A stretch of 22,839 bases of DNA from Bacteroidia bacterium (GCA_012031955.1 JAAURZ010000001.1:1-22839), one strand, 5' to 3'; shown: positions 1-8,792, numbered from the stretch's first letter. Program-made: numbers and translations. Notes: a model not told the origin generated them from the sequence alone.

Positions 1-347
1 TTTAGAGAGCTGCTCCATGCGCGTCTTGTCTCCCAGAATGCTACCATGCGTGCGTTGGGCTGCTGGGATCGACGGGTGAGTGACAGGTCCAGCTTTAAAC
101 CGCGGTTGGTGATGAGAGTGCCGAAGGCTTCAATAAAGGAACTCTTGCCCACGCCTGGCACACCCGAAATGCCGAGCCTGATTGCGCCACCGGAGAACGG
201 TACCAGTTCGTCGAGCAGGCGCAGCGCGAGCGACTGATCGTCGGCTCGGCTACTCTCCATCAACGTGATGGCTTGGGCCAGCACCACCCTGTCATGCGCG
301 CGGATGCCCGCCACATAATCATGTAGTTCCAGGCGTTGTCGTATCAT
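1..347 (-). CDS. meaB: MeaB-family GTPase (methylmalonyl-CoA mutase chaperone), N-terminal part, frameshifted
   Basis: The reverse strand from ATG 347 encodes a protein opening MIRQRLELHDYVAGIRAHDR and carrying the Walker A motif GVPGVGKS near residue 60. It then reads VDPSSQRTHGS and ILGDKTRMEQLS, which are hallmark stretches of the MeaB/ArgK G3E GTPases. In this family the protein gates cofactor loading and protects adenosylcobalamin-dependent methylmalonyl-CoA mutase. Joining the conserved blocks requires removing two bases: one C from the run at 74-76 and one from the run at 57-59 (both G on the + strand). The gene is cut by the left window edge, so the mutase genes that normally lie near it are not visible. 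It is divergent from the CHASE2 gene. The family call is secure; the shifts look like sequencing errors in triplet homopolymers. Confidence 0.9.
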   Translation of the reverse strand, partial: MIRQRLELHDYVAGIRAHDRVVLAQAITLMESSRADDQSLALRLLDELVPFSGGAIRLGISGVPGVGKSSFIEAFGTLITNRGLKLDLSLTRRSQQPNARMVAFWETRRAWSSSL

Positions 348-418
348 TCGCAGGCTTGTTTCGATTCCTCGGCTTAAATCTCTAAATTTACTCTAAACCT
401 GCATGCAGACTACGAACT
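348..418. promoter_or_regulatory. Divergent intergenic region between meaB and the CHASE2 gene
   Basis: This 71-bp gap must hold the start signals of two divergent genes. An A/T-rich self-complementary element TAAATTTA lies at 383-390. On either strand it resembles the Bacteroidota -7 box TAnnTTTG, with the last base wrong. No convincing TTTG -33 element lies at the right distance; CTTG at 355-358 is 24 bp upstream, which is too far. Weak call. Confidence 0.25.
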
Positions 419-1764
419 ATGAAAAGATTTTGGGTTGATTCAACCATAGCCACCGTTTTTGTTTTCGTCATGATGTGGGGTGTATACAAGATATCTCAGT
501 TCGATGTATTCAACGCATTCGATCCATTAGGCAAGGCGTTTGCCGACATGGAAATTACTGACCTCACCTTCTCCTATTTTCGACTCGAAGTGCACCGTGG
601 ATACAATGGTTACCATCGTGAACATCGGAAACCTGCCCGCGCGGCGATCGCTCAGCAATCAGAATGATCAGCGCGTTGAAACCAAAAGTTATCGGCATCG
701 ATAGCTTCTTTGATTGCAAAGAAGGCAAGACCGACTCCCTCAGTTGCCCGTTGGCGTATGATACGCTGAGTAACCTTATACTCGCCAACGCCATAACGGA
801 AGCCGGCAACGTGGTGTTGGTGACTAAACTTCTGCAATCATCGGGGCTAATCAGAAAATATGGAGACAGCGATTTGTATGATTCACTTGAAAGAACAGAT
901 TCGCTTGTGAGGGGAGATGCAATTGAAGGATACGCCAGCCTCAACACGGGTGCCAGTCATCAGGAGGACCTGAAGATGTGTCGCTCATTCAATCCGAGAA
1001 TGGTGCTGCAGAACGGTGATACGCTAAATGCGTTCTCGGTTCAGGTGGCCATGTTGTACGACTCGACCAAGGCCATGAAGTTTCTTGAAAGAGGAAAGTC
1101 ATTGGAAGTAATAAACTACCGAGGTAACGTACCCGATATATATCAGGCATCCGCGCCTGAGTTTGCAAACCGTTATACATACCTGGAGTGGTACCAGCCG
1201 TTTGACACGACGAGCTTCCTCCACGAAATCATCACCGACCGGATAGTGCTGTTAGGCTTCATGGGAGAAAACCTTGATGATACATCCTGGGACGATAAGT
1301 TCATCACGCCACTCAACAAGAACTTCGCCGGTAAGACAAGACCCGACATGTACGGTGTAGTGGTGCACGCTAACATCATATCTATGATTCTTGGAGACGA
1401 CTATATTGATGAGTTGGCCAAGTGGCAAGAGTATGCCATTGCGATCCTGATTTGCTATTTCAACATTATCCTGTTTTACTATATCAATCAAAAGATTCCC
1501 ATTTGGTTCGACGGCCTGTCGGTACTTCTGCAGTTGGTGCAGATCGTGGTATTCACGTTTATCATGATATATGCCCTAAAATGGTTTAACTTTAAGCTAA
1601 ACCTTACCGTTACACTGCTGGCCATTGCCCTGGTGGGAACTTGCTTTGAAGTGTACTTTAATCTCGTTAAAGTACTGATCGGCCGGTTCCAGCGCAGGTT
1701 TACCAAAGCGGCATCTGAGGTATTAACAACGCAAAACTCAGAAATTAGTAATTTAAACCCATGA
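419..1764 (+). CDS. CHASE2-domain transmembrane sensor protein without an output domain (three frameshifts near the N-terminus)
   Basis: Restored, this is a protein of about 448 residues. It has an N-terminal membrane segment (ATVFVFVMMWGVYKIS), a large extracytoplasmic domain and three C-terminal membrane helices (roughly 1430-1690). The stretches VDTMVTIVNIGNLP, RAAIAQQ and MISALKPKVIGIDSFFD are typical of the start of CHASE2 sensory domains. They lie in different frames, so single-base shifts are needed near 586, 634 and 659. CHASE2 domains normally feed an adenylate cyclase, kinase, GGDEF or similar cytoplasmic domain, but here only about 30 residues follow the last helix. Its stop overlaps the next start by 4 bp (ATGA at 1761-1764), indicating translational coupling to the FecR-like gene. 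The ligand is unknown. An alternative reading is a pseudogene, but similar shifts occur across the whole window. Confidence 0.8.
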
Positions 1765-2659
1765 AAATGAAAAAGTTGACCCTCCTTTTCGGACTATTCC
1801 TGCTCTCAGGCTTTGTTTTTGGGCAGGATTACGCCTTCAAAGTGTTGGCGAACAAGGGAACCAACGAAGTGAAGTCAGGAGAAACCTGGGCTCCGGTAAA
1901 GACTGGCGCCTCTCTGAAAGAATCAGACGAAATTAAAGTGGCCGACAACGGCTACCTGGGGCTTGTGCACAAAGCGGAAAGCCTGTGGAGTTGAAGCAGG
2001 CCAAAACCTACAAGGTAGCCGACCTGGCCGCCTCCGTGAGCGGCGGCACAAGCGTGCTCAACAAATACACCGATTTTATCCTCAGCAGCAATTCCGCCGA
2101 AGCGAAAAAAAACAGGCTAAGCGCCACAGGAGCCGTGCACAGGGGTGAGGAAAGGGAAATTAAATTGATGCTCCCTGAAAACCAGCACTCCGGCATCTAC
2201 AACAACCTGGCCGTGCTCAACTGGGACGACTCCAAGGTGAGAGGTCCTTACATCGTGACCGTGAAAAACATGTTCGACGATGTGCTCGACAAGCTTGAAA
2301 CACCCGAGAACCACATTTCCATAGACCTTACGGCACCCAAGTACGGCACGGAGAACGCCATTCTGGTGGAGATCAGCTCCAAGTCAGATCCAAAGCTGGG
2401 TTCCAGGCAGCACCTCATCAAGAAGTTGCCCGCTGCGGAACAGGTAAAGGTGAAGGAGTCGCTGAGCGACATTATCGGCGTGGTGAGCGAACAGACCGCC
2501 CTGAACAAACTCATTCAGGCCAGCTTCTACGAATCTCACAACCTGTTCATCGATGCAATCACGGCTTACGAAGAGGCCATCAAACTTGCCCCCGACGTGC
2601 CCACCTACCAGGAAGCTTACGAAGAGTTCCTGCTGCGTCACGGCATGAAGAACCCGTAG
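1761..2659 (+). CDS. Secreted FecR-like/TPR protein, paralog 1 (one frameshift)
   Basis: The gene starts MKMKKLTLLFGLFLLSGFVF with a clear signal peptide ending near FGQ. The next 70 residues (VKSGETWAPVKTGASLKESD, then a YLGLVH strand) resemble the FecR sensor fold. A middle beta-rich region follows, then a C-terminal TPR-like helix pair (TALNKLIQASFYESHNLF, then AYEEAIKLAPD). The frame breaks near 1970-1973. Comparison with the downstream paralog shows that one A is missing in the run after CAC (restored: HKSGKPVELKQ), giving about 299 residues. It is translationally coupled to the CHASE2 gene by a 4-bp overlap and followed by a strong terminator. Likely role: periplasmic partner of the CHASE2 sensor (inference). 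Assignment to the FecR superfamily is by pattern and is not certain. Confidence 0.75.
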
Positions 2660-2679
2660 GCCGGCCCTGCCACGAAATT

Positions 2680-2711
2680 GAGAAAGCCGCACATGCGGCT
2701 TTCTCCTTTTT
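2680..2711 (+). terminator. Intrinsic terminator after FecR-like paralog 1
   Basis: A perfect 11-bp stem (GAGAAAGCCGC and its complement) closes a 4-nt ACAT loop and is followed by C and five T. It separates the CHASE2/FecR-like 1 transcript from the second paralog. Confidence 0.9.
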
Positions 2712-2723
2712 AGGCGATACACT

Positions 2724-2731
2724 TATCTTTG
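2724..2731 (+). promoter_or_regulatory. Bacteroidota-type -7 box (TATCTTTG) upstream of FecR-like paralog 2
   Basis: TATCTTTG is an exact match to the TAnnTTTG box used by the primary sigma factor of Bacteroidota. It sits 38 bp before the ATG at 2770, just after the preceding terminator. The -33 region overlaps the terminator arm and shows no clear TTG, so the call rests on the -7 box and position. Confidence 0.5.
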
Positions 2732-2769
2732 TTTGTAAACTACTTTTGAATAAGCAAAAACCCTTTCCA

Positions 2770-3678
2770 ATGGATACGAAACGCAATTTTTCAGTTATTC
2801 TGCCAACGCTGCTGCTGGTCATTACATTCGCCGCTACCGCGCAGGGCGACTATACATTCCGTGTTATGGTAAACAAAGGCGCCAACCAGGTAAAAGCTGG
2901 AAAAGATTGGGTCCCCATAAAAGTGGGGGCACAACTCAAATCGAACGACGAAGTGAAAGTGGCCGAAAACGCCTACCTCGGGTTGGTGCATGTGAATGGC
3001 AAGCCGCTGGAAGTGCGCAAGGCCGGCAACCACAAAGTGATAGACCTGGCATCGCAGGTAAGCGGAGGCTCAAGTGTACTCAACAAGTACACTGACTTCA
3101 TCCTCAGCGAAAACTCACAGAAGAAAAACAACCTGGCCGCCACAGGAGCCGTGCACCGCGGTACGGAGTTCATCCAGGTATTTCTGCCCGGATCCGAGCA
3201 AGCCCTCGTGTTCAACGACAAGGTCACCATTACCTGGGACTCCAGCGCCAAAGCTCCTTTCCTTGTTACCATGAGCAGCCTCTTCGAAGAGGAGCTCGAC
3301 CGCATCGAGACAACCAAGTATAGTGTCGACATTAATCTTGCCGATCGCAAGTTTGAATACGAAGACAACATCAACGTGAAGGTGTACTCCAAGGGAGATC
3401 CCACCAAGGTATCCGAAGTATATACACTGCGGCGATATTCGAAAGCAGACAAGACCCGCATCAAGGCGGCGCTCACGCAGCTTGGCGATGCCATCGCCGA
3501 AGAGACTGCACTCAACAAACTGTTTCTCGCCGGATTCTATGAACAGAACAGGCTCATCATAGATGCCTCCACTGCCTACCAGGAAGCCGCGAAACTCGCG
3601 CCTGATGTGCCCCAGTACCGCGAAGCATATGAAGAGTTTCTACTGCGGGCCGGCCTCAAGTCGCCCAAGAAAAAATAA
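2770..3678 (+). CDS. Secreted FecR-like/TPR protein, paralog 2 (intact)
   Basis: This intact protein of 302 residues is counted from ATG 2770 ([20 protein letters not shown]). A TTG eight codons earlier is possible but would put a charged extension before the signal peptide. The signal sequence ends near ATAQG. It shares with paralog 1 the FecR-like N-domain ([34 protein letters not shown]), the [17 protein letters not shown] block, the ATGAVHRG block and the C-terminal TPR-like hairpin ([20 protein letters not shown]). By eye about half the residues are identical. It has its own -7 box and its own terminator, so it can be expressed apart from the CHASE2 gene. No catalytic motif is visible; a periplasmic binding or scaffold role is likely. 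Function unknown. Confidence 0.85.
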   Translation: MDTKRNFSVILPTLLLVITFAATAQGDYTFRVMVNKGANQVKAGKDWVPIKVGAQLKSNDEVKVAENAYLGLVHVNGKPLEVRKAGNHKVIDLASQVSGGSSVLNKYTDFILSENSQKKNNLAATGAVHRGTEFIQVFLPGSEQALVFNDKVTITWDSSAKAPFLVTMSSLFEEELDRIETTKYSVDINLADRKFEYEDNINVKVYSKGDPTKVSEVYTLRRYSKADKTRIKAALTQLGDAIAEETALNKLFLAGFYEQNRLIIDASTAYQEAAKLAPDVPQYREAYEEFLLRAGLKSPKKK

Positions 3679-3692
3679 GCTGAAATCAATAC

Positions 3693-3728
3693 AGAAAGCC
3701 GGATCTACTCCGGCTTTCTTGCTTTTAC
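3693..3728 (+). terminator. Intrinsic terminator after FecR-like paralog 2
   Basis: An 11-bp perfect stem (AGAAAGCCGGA and its complement) encloses a 5-nt loop TCTAC and is followed by TTGCTTTT. The stem begins with the same AGAAAGCC core as the terminator of paralog 1. Confidence 0.85.
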
Positions 3729-3732
3729 TCCA

Positions 3733-3763
3733 TTTGGCCGGATTGGATATTATCCTATTTTTG
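3733..3763 (+). promoter_or_regulatory. Promoter of sucD (TTTG, 19 bp, TATTTTTG)
   Basis: TTTG at 3733-3736 and TATTTTTG at 3756-3763 are separated by exactly 19 bp, the classical Bacteroidota -33/-7 arrangement. Transcription should start near 3770, giving a leader of about 18 nt before the sucD ATG at 3788. It is the best promoter in the window. Confidence 0.75.
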
Positions 3764-3778
3764 TGCTGCACAAAAATA
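3756..3778. promoter_or_regulatory. Perfect 23-bp palindrome overlapping the sucD -7 box and start site (candidate operator)
   Basis: The left arm TATTTTTGTGC (3756-3766) and right arm GCACAAAAATA (3768-3778) are exact complements around a single central T. The left arm contains the complete -7 box. The expected start site near 3770 falls inside the repeat, so only half would be transcribed. With a one-base centre it fits a binding site for a dimeric repressor better than an RNA hairpin. The repressor is unknown. Confidence 0.55.
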
Positions 3779-3787
3779 ATCATCGCT

Positions 3788-4664
3788 ATGAGTGTATTGG
3801 TCAATAAGAATTCAAGAGTTATCGTTCAGGGATTCACCGGGTCGGAAGGCAGCTTTCACGCAGGCCAGATGATTGAATACGGGACCAATGTAGTTGGCGG
3901 TGTAACGCCAGGCAAGGGTGGCAGCGAGCACCTCGGGCGTCCGGTCTTCAATACCGTAGCCGAGGCTGTTCAGAAAACCGGTGCCGATGTGTCGATCATT
4001 TTTGTGCCGCCGGCATTCGCGGCTGACGCCATCATGGAAGCTGCCGACGCCGGCATCAAAGTGATTGTGGCAATTACCGAAGGTATTCCGGTAAAAGACA
4101 TGATGGTGGCCAAGAAGTATATAAAGACAAGAAACGTAGTACTTATCGGTCCCAACTGCCCAGGTGTAATCACGCCGGGTGAGGCCAAGGTAGGCATCAT
4201 GCCAGGCTTTGTCTTTAAGAAAGGAAAAGTAGGCATCGTGTCCAAGTCAGGTACGCTCACTTACGAGGCCGCCGACCAGGTGGTAAAGGCGGGCCTTGGT
4301 GTATCGACCGCCATTGGTATTGGAGGTGATCCAATCATAGGGACACCCACGAAGGATGCGGTTGAAATGCTGATGAACGACCCTGAAACGGAAGCCATCG
4401 TGATGATTGGCGAAATCGGCGGCAACTATGAACCGATGGCGGCGCGATGGATTAAGGAACACGGAAACAAGAAGCCAGTTGTAGGCTTTTATTGCCGGGC
4501 AAACCGCTCCTCCTGGAAGGAGAATGGGTCACGCCGGTGCAATAATCGGGGGTGCGGAAGATACAGCCGCCGCTAAGATGAAAGTTATGCGTGAATGCGG
4601 CCTGCACGTAGTAGAGTCTCCCGCAGAGATCGGGGAGACCATAGCCAAAGTGCTCAAAAGATAA
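3788..4664 (+). CDS. sucD: Succinyl-CoA synthetase alpha subunit (one frameshift)
   Basis: SucD binds CoA and carries the phosphohistidine in the TCA-cycle reaction succinyl-CoA + ADP/GDP + Pi to succinate + CoA + ATP/GTP. The protein opens [20 protein letters not shown], followed by GGVTPGKGG and the CoA-binding Rossmann fold. It has [20 protein letters not shown] and [10 protein letters not shown], and near the C-terminus [15 protein letters not shown] with the active-site His. After VVGF the frame breaks: one T too many in the run 4487-4490. Removing it restores [17 protein letters not shown] and a 291-residue protein, the normal family size. The start is ATG 3788, 18 nt after the predicted transcription start. 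The beta subunit gene sucC is not adjacent, as is common in this phylum. Confidence 0.97.
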
Positions 4665-4673
4665 ATCAGAAGC

Positions 4674-4930
4674 CTATTTTGTGAAAGCCTGACGCAGCTC
4701 GTTTTCGAGGTGGGCATTCAGGTTTTTGAGACCGGTAACCATGCTGAGGTTTTCGGCGGTCTGCTCGTTGTCGTCATTTCTGAACCATACCTCTACAAAT
4801 AGGTTGTTGAGCATGTAGAGGTATATTTTCGGCCTGCCTTCAATCGGGTTCCAAGAAACACACCTTTACGTTTCAGAAAGTCTACCTGCTTGGGCAGCGA
4901 CATTTGACGGAAGAAGAACTTGAGTAACAT
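4674..4930 (-). CDS. Small conserved hypothetical protein (about 85 aa, one frameshift)
   Basis: On the reverse strand from ATG 4930 the reading is MLLKFFFRQMSLPKQVDFLK, then GVFLGTRLKAGRK. After one base is restored in the A run near 4829-4832 it continues IYLYMLNNLFVEVWF, then TAENLSMVTGLKNLN and ends LENELRQAFTK. The restored protein is mostly charged and soluble with no signal peptide; a start at the internal MSLPKQ is also possible. It resembles small uncharacterised Bacteroidota proteins. I recognise no domain. It converges on sucD with only 9 bp between the stops. The upstream gap to phoH (4931-5098) shows no gene, only a short direct repeat (CAATGAGGCC twice, 4966-4984). Confidence 0.65.
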
Positions 4931-5098
4931 TGTTGTGGTCTTTAATCTTTCCGTTGTAAAAGCCACAATGAGGCCAATGAGGCCCAAGCCGTCCGGATGG
5001 ATCGTTTTGGCGGATTCCTGGCAAAAAGATAGCATGGTGTGTCCCCAATTGGGATTAGAGCGCATAATTGAAGGGTATTCCTGGGAAAGGCTGCCGGT

Positions 5099-6438
5099 CT
5101 ATAGTAGCTCGTTGGCCAGGTTAGCAAGTTCCGACCGTTCCCCCTTTTCAAGGGTAATATGAGCGTAAAGCTCATTATCCTTCAACCGGTCTATCAGGGT
5201 AGACAGCCCGTTGCTTTGCGAATCGAGATAAGGCGTGTCGATCTGGTATATGTCGCCGGTGAATATGATCTTGGTATTTTCGCCCGCCCGGGTTATAATC
5301 GTCTTCACCTCATGCGGCGTCAGGTTTTGCGCTTCGTCCACAATGAAACAGATGTTGGATAGGCTCCTCCCGCGGATGTAAGCGAGCGGTGTGATGACGA
5401 GCTTTTCCTGGCTCACCATCTCGTTGATTTTGGAGTACTCTTTGTCGGTTTCGTTGTATTGGTTCTGGATGAACTTGAGGTTGTCCCACAGCGGCTCCAT
5501 GTACGGATTAAGTTTCGACTTAATGTCGCCCGGAAGATAGCCGATGTCCTTGTTGCTGAGGGGCACGATAGGCCGTGCGAGGTAGATTTGTTTGTACTCC
5601 CTGCCCGCTGCTCAAGCGCAGCAGCGAGCGCGATGAGTGTCTTGCCCGTGCCGGCAATGCCTTGGAGCGACACAAGCCTGATCTCTGGACGCAACACAGC
5701 ATGGATCGCAAAGGTCTGCTCTGCGTTGCGCGGCTTGATGCCATGAGCCAGGCGTTTCTCCACGTGCTCTATCATGCCGTTGATGGGGTTGTAGTACGCC
5801 AGCGCCGATTTCTTGCCGCTCTTTAAAATATAATAGTGGTTCTTCAGAATCTCCGCGCCGTCGAGCAGTTCGTCAGGCGGGCAATAGCCTTTCTCGTACA
5901 GCAGGTTGATCATGTCGGAGTCGACATCCTCCACAATCGTCTTGCCTGAATAGAGCGACGAAATGTTCTGAACTTTGCCGGTGGTGTAGTCTTCGGCCTG
6001 CAGGCCCAGCGCTTTGGCTTTCAGCCTCAGGTTGATGTCCTTGGATACGAGTATTACCCGTTTGCCCTTTTCTTCTCGCTGTAGTTGCAGGGCAGCATTC
6101 AGTATCCGGTGGTCTGCTTTGTCTTCATTGAATACCTTGTTGGCGTCGACCAGGCTGTTGGTATCCATGAGTACGCGAAAGTTGCCTTTACCCTTTCCGT
6201 TGATGGGATTCCATTTGTGGAGCATTTGATCCCTGGCCAGTTTATCGATGAGCCTGATAAACTCGCGCGCTTCGAAGTTCTTGGTATCGTTCCCCTTCTT
6301 GAAGTTGTCTAGTTCTTCGAGAACCGTGATCGGAATACCAATGTCGTGTTCGTCGAAGTTGAGGATGGAATTGTGTTCATAAATAATAACCGAAGTGTCG
6401 AGTACGAAAATCTTTTTCTCCTTCTTGGTCTTAGACAT
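5099..6438 (-). CDS. PIN-domain/PhoH fusion ATPase (PhoH2-like, one frameshift)
   Basis: The N-terminal PIN nuclease domain has [12 protein letters not shown] (first acidic residue), [25 protein letters not shown] and [15 protein letters not shown]. The C-terminal PhoH P-loop ATPase domain has [18 protein letters not shown] (Walker A), [18 protein letters not shown] (Walker B) and [14 protein letters not shown]. Such fusions are thought to act as RNA-unwinding ribonucleases. The frame breaks near 5607: one base is missing in the stretch after EQRAG, and restoring it gives [20 protein letters not shown]. Restored length is about 446 residues, typical for the family. ATG 6438 (MSKTKKEKK) is preferred over a TTG three codons upstream. 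It has its own promoter, so it is probably not part of the AlbA_2 operon. Confidence 0.93.
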
Positions 6439-6460
6439 ACTGCACAAAGAACTAGTTTCA

Positions 6461-6490
6461 CGAAATGTAGTTAAAAGCTCAAAAAAGCAA
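6461..6490 (-). promoter_or_regulatory. Promoter of the PIN-PhoH gene
   Basis: On the reverse strand TTG (6490-6488) is followed after 18 bp by TACATTTC (6469-6462), one mismatch from TAnnTTTG. The start would lie about 20 nt before ATG 6438. Confidence 0.5.
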
Positions 6491-6540
6491 CAACCGTGAT
6501 TAAGTGAATTTTTTTGGTAACTTTACGCCCCCACCTTTTG

Positions 6541-7223
6541 TCATCCGGCCTTCTGCGCTTGCATCATAAACAAATCTCCGCGTTCATCAGGTAGAATTCG
6601 CAACACGCCGGCGAGCACCAGCCTGATCAGCTTTTGGGACGCGATATATTTCTTAAGTCCGGTTAGTTCGGTATACTGCCTGAGCGTGATATGCGGATGG
6701 ATGTCGAGATGTTTCATGAGCGCGTGCTCATGATCGCCGTAGGCAAACCTGATATTGCGCGCCTCTGCTTGTCGCCGGATGATTTCCCGCATTTCGCGAC
6801 TCGCCTTAATACTTTTGTCCTGCACCCTCACGAATGATTCTTTCTCCCCTTCGCTGTTCAGCCTGTAGTGTGGCTTTCGCTTGCTCTCAAATACTTCGTA
6901 CTGAATGACCATGCGCTTGCTGTCGATGGGCACAAAGATTTCTTCCACTTCGAGGCTGGGCCTGCACGTGGCGAGCGCCTGGTTGATTACATGCGCGTCG
7001 TCTTCCGGATGTTTGAGACCCGGAACGGTTTTATCGTCGCCCACGCCGACGAGCAGAATACCACCGCGTGTATTGGCGAATGCGATCATTTCGCGTATGA
7101 TCTTGCCGGGGTCGCTTGCCCTGCGCTTGATTCAAGTGTACTCCCCTCGCCTCTGGATACGAGCAGGTGCAACTGCCGCAGTTGGTGTTCACTAACCTGT
7201 GATAGTTCGTGAGGCCTGTACAT
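6541..7223 (-). CDS. AlbA_2/Schlafen-type putative DNA-binding protein (one frameshift)
   Basis: From ATG 7223 the protein begins MYRPHELSQVSEHQLRQLHL and LVSRGEGSTLEF. It continues in the next frame KRRASDPGKIIREMIAFANT and RGGILLVGVGDDKTVPGL, the signature of the AlbA_2 (Schlafen) domain, whose members are associated with DNA/RNA binding and often called ATP-binding transcriptional regulators. One T (A on the + strand) is missing near 7130-7131; restoring it gives about 227 residues. The C-terminal half (HPHITLRQYTELTGLKKYIA, SQKLIRLVLAG) looks like a small winged-helix. It follows the AAA+ gene by 39 bp on the same strand, so it is probably the last gene of the VWA/AAA+ operon. Its exact role is unknown. 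Confidence 0.85.
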
Positions 7224-7262
7224 GATGGGGATTATAAAAATGAATGTTATGGAAACCCGCGA

Positions 7263-8792
7263 CTAGAACTTGCCGCCGGCAAGTTCATCGTCCTCTTCGT
7301 CGTCGTCTTCGCCCGGCCGGGGGAGCGTAAACATGCTGCTGAGCAGGTCTTTGAACTGATGCCCCCGTGTGAGGTTGTGCTTGCTTATGAGGCTGTATTC
7401 TGCCAGGCCGTGCAGTGCAAACTCCATCAGGAACAACTTGGTGGCCGCGTCCTGCCCTTTATGTAACTCGCTTACCATGTCTGTGAGGCCCGGCACCGCT
7501 TTTAACATCGATTCAAATTCAGCTTGCGGCATGTCGTGCAACAGGTCGACTGTATTTCCGTCGCCAAACCAGTCGCTGATTTTTTTGTACGGACTCTTGT
7601 CCTTCTGTTTTCTGAATTTGTCGGGATCGGGGAAGTAGTTGATAAACTGCGTTCGGATGGCTTTCCCTACCAGGTTTTGCGCGACAATGCCAGGACCTTC
7701 CTGCTCGCCTTCATATACGAGTTCTACCTTACCGGTGATGGAAGGGATCACACCGATGAAGTCGCCGATCCTTATTTGTGTTTTTTTCTCGCTGTTCAAT
7801 ATGGCCCGCCGCTCGGCTGCGGCCACCAGGTTTTCATAAGCCGATATGGTGAGGCGGGCAGATACGCCACTCTTCGCGTCCACGTACTCGCTTTTCCGCG
7901 CCTCGAACGCAATCTGCTCTATCAGATCTTTGGCAACTTCCATCACACTTACCCGCGCGCGTTGTTCGTCCTTAAGCCGTGCCTCCTGCTGCGTGATGCG
8001 CTTGCCGATGTCGATGGTCTTCGGATAGTGTGTTATAATCTGGCTGTCGATGCGGTCCTTGAGTGGCGTCACGATGCTGCCGCGGTTGGTGTAGTCTTCC
8101 GGGTTGGCGGTGAACACGAACTGAATTTCCAGCGGCATCCTGATTTTGAAACCGCGTATCTGAATGTCACCTTCCTGCAGTATGTTGAACAACGCCACTT
8201 GTATGCGCGCCTGCAAGTCGGGGAGTTCGTTGATGACAAAGATGCCACGATGCGACCGTGGAATGAGTCCGAAGTGGATCACACGCTCGTCACTATAAGG
8301 AAGTTTGAGTGTCGCGGCCTTTATCGGGTCCACGTCACCGATCAGGTCGGCGATGGATACATCGGGCGTGGCCAGCTTTTCTGTATAACGTTCATCGCGG
8401 TGAAGCCAGGCAATGGGAGTTTTGTCCTGCAACTCCTCTATTCTGTCTTTCGCATAACGGGAAATGGGTTGCAGCGGATCGTCGTTGAGCTCAGATCCAT
8501 CCACCACGGGCACGAACTCGTCGAGCAGGCCCACCATGAGGCGGGCGAGTCGTGTCTTTGCCTGGCCGCGCAGGCCAAGCAGGTTGATGTCGTGCTCTGC
8601 GAGGATGGCTCGCTCGAGATCGGGAATCACTGTTTCTTCATATCCCCAGATGCCTGCGAAAACGGATTCTTTTCGCTTGAGCTTCTCGATGAGGTTCTGC
8701 CGGAGTTCTTCCTTCACAGACTTCGATTGATATCCTGCCTTGCGAAGGTCGCCAAGTGTTTGAATGTTTTTGATGTTGTCGCGATTGAACAT
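7263..8792 (-). CDS. MoxR/ChlI-like AAA+ ATPase
   Basis: An intact 509-residue AAA+ protein of the magnesium-chelatase/MoxR clade. Around residues 70-80 it has the P-loop LLGLRGQAKTRL (Ala replacing the second-to-last Gly, as in many MoxR proteins). Walker B is GIFVINELPDL near residue 200, sensor 1 is FTANPEDY near 235, and TPLKDRIDSQ follows with the arginine-finger-like Arg. The C-terminal half is less conserved and ends in a very acidic tail (EDDDEEDDE). MoxR proteins work as chaperone-like ATPases with a VWA partner, and the gene 35 bp upstream encodes one. Start ATG 8792 (MFNRDNIKNIQTLGDLRKAG). The client and pathway are not visible here; no cobalamin or chlorophyll genes are nearby, so a metal-chelatase role is unlikely. 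Confidence 0.92.
   Translation of the reverse strand: MFNRDNIKNIQTLGDLRKAGYQSKSVKEELRQNLIEKLKRKESVFAGIWGYEETVIPDLERAILAEHDINLLGLRGQAKTRLARLMVGLLDEFVPVVDGSELNDDPLQPISRYAKDRIEELQDKTPIAWLHRDERYTEKLATPDVSIADLIGDVDPIKAATLKLPYSDERVIHFGLIPRSHRGIFVINELPDLQARIQVALFNILQEGDIQIRGFKIRMPLEIQFVFTANPEDYTNRGSIVTPLKDRIDSQIITHYPKTIDIGKRITQQEARLKDEQRARVSVMEVAKDLIEQIAFEARKSEYVDAKSGVSARLTISAYENLVAAAERRAILNSEKKTQIRIGDFIGVIPSITGKVELVYEGEQEGPGIVAQNLVGKAIRTQFINYFPDPDKFRKQKDKSPYKKISDWFGDGNTVDLLHDMPQAEFESMLKAVPGLTDMVSELHKGQDAATKLFLMEFALHGLAEYSLISKHNLTRGHQFKDLLSSMFTLPRPGEDDDEEDDELAGGKF

Noticed and set aside
2973..3518. Reverse-strand open frame of 181 codons opposite FecR-like paralog 2
   Set aside because: It lies wholly inside the intact sense gene, is rich in Ser, Leu and Arg as expected for an antisense frame, and has no recognisable motif or promoter.
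4487..4490. Programmed frameshifting as an explanation for the sucD and other frame breaks
   Set aside because: There is no recurring slippery heptamer with a downstream structure, shifts occur in both directions, and they hit about 15 unrelated genes, which fits sequencing error.
4966..4984. Short direct repeat CAATGAGGCC twice
   Set aside because: Only two overlapping copies of 10 bp and no spacer pattern; not a CRISPR array or a mobile-element end.
4931..5065. N-terminal extension of the small reverse-strand gene next to sucD
   Set aside because: The extension (MRSNPNWGHTML and onwards) shows no family-like pattern and starts far upstream of the plausible ATG 4930; intergenic readthrough is the simpler reading.
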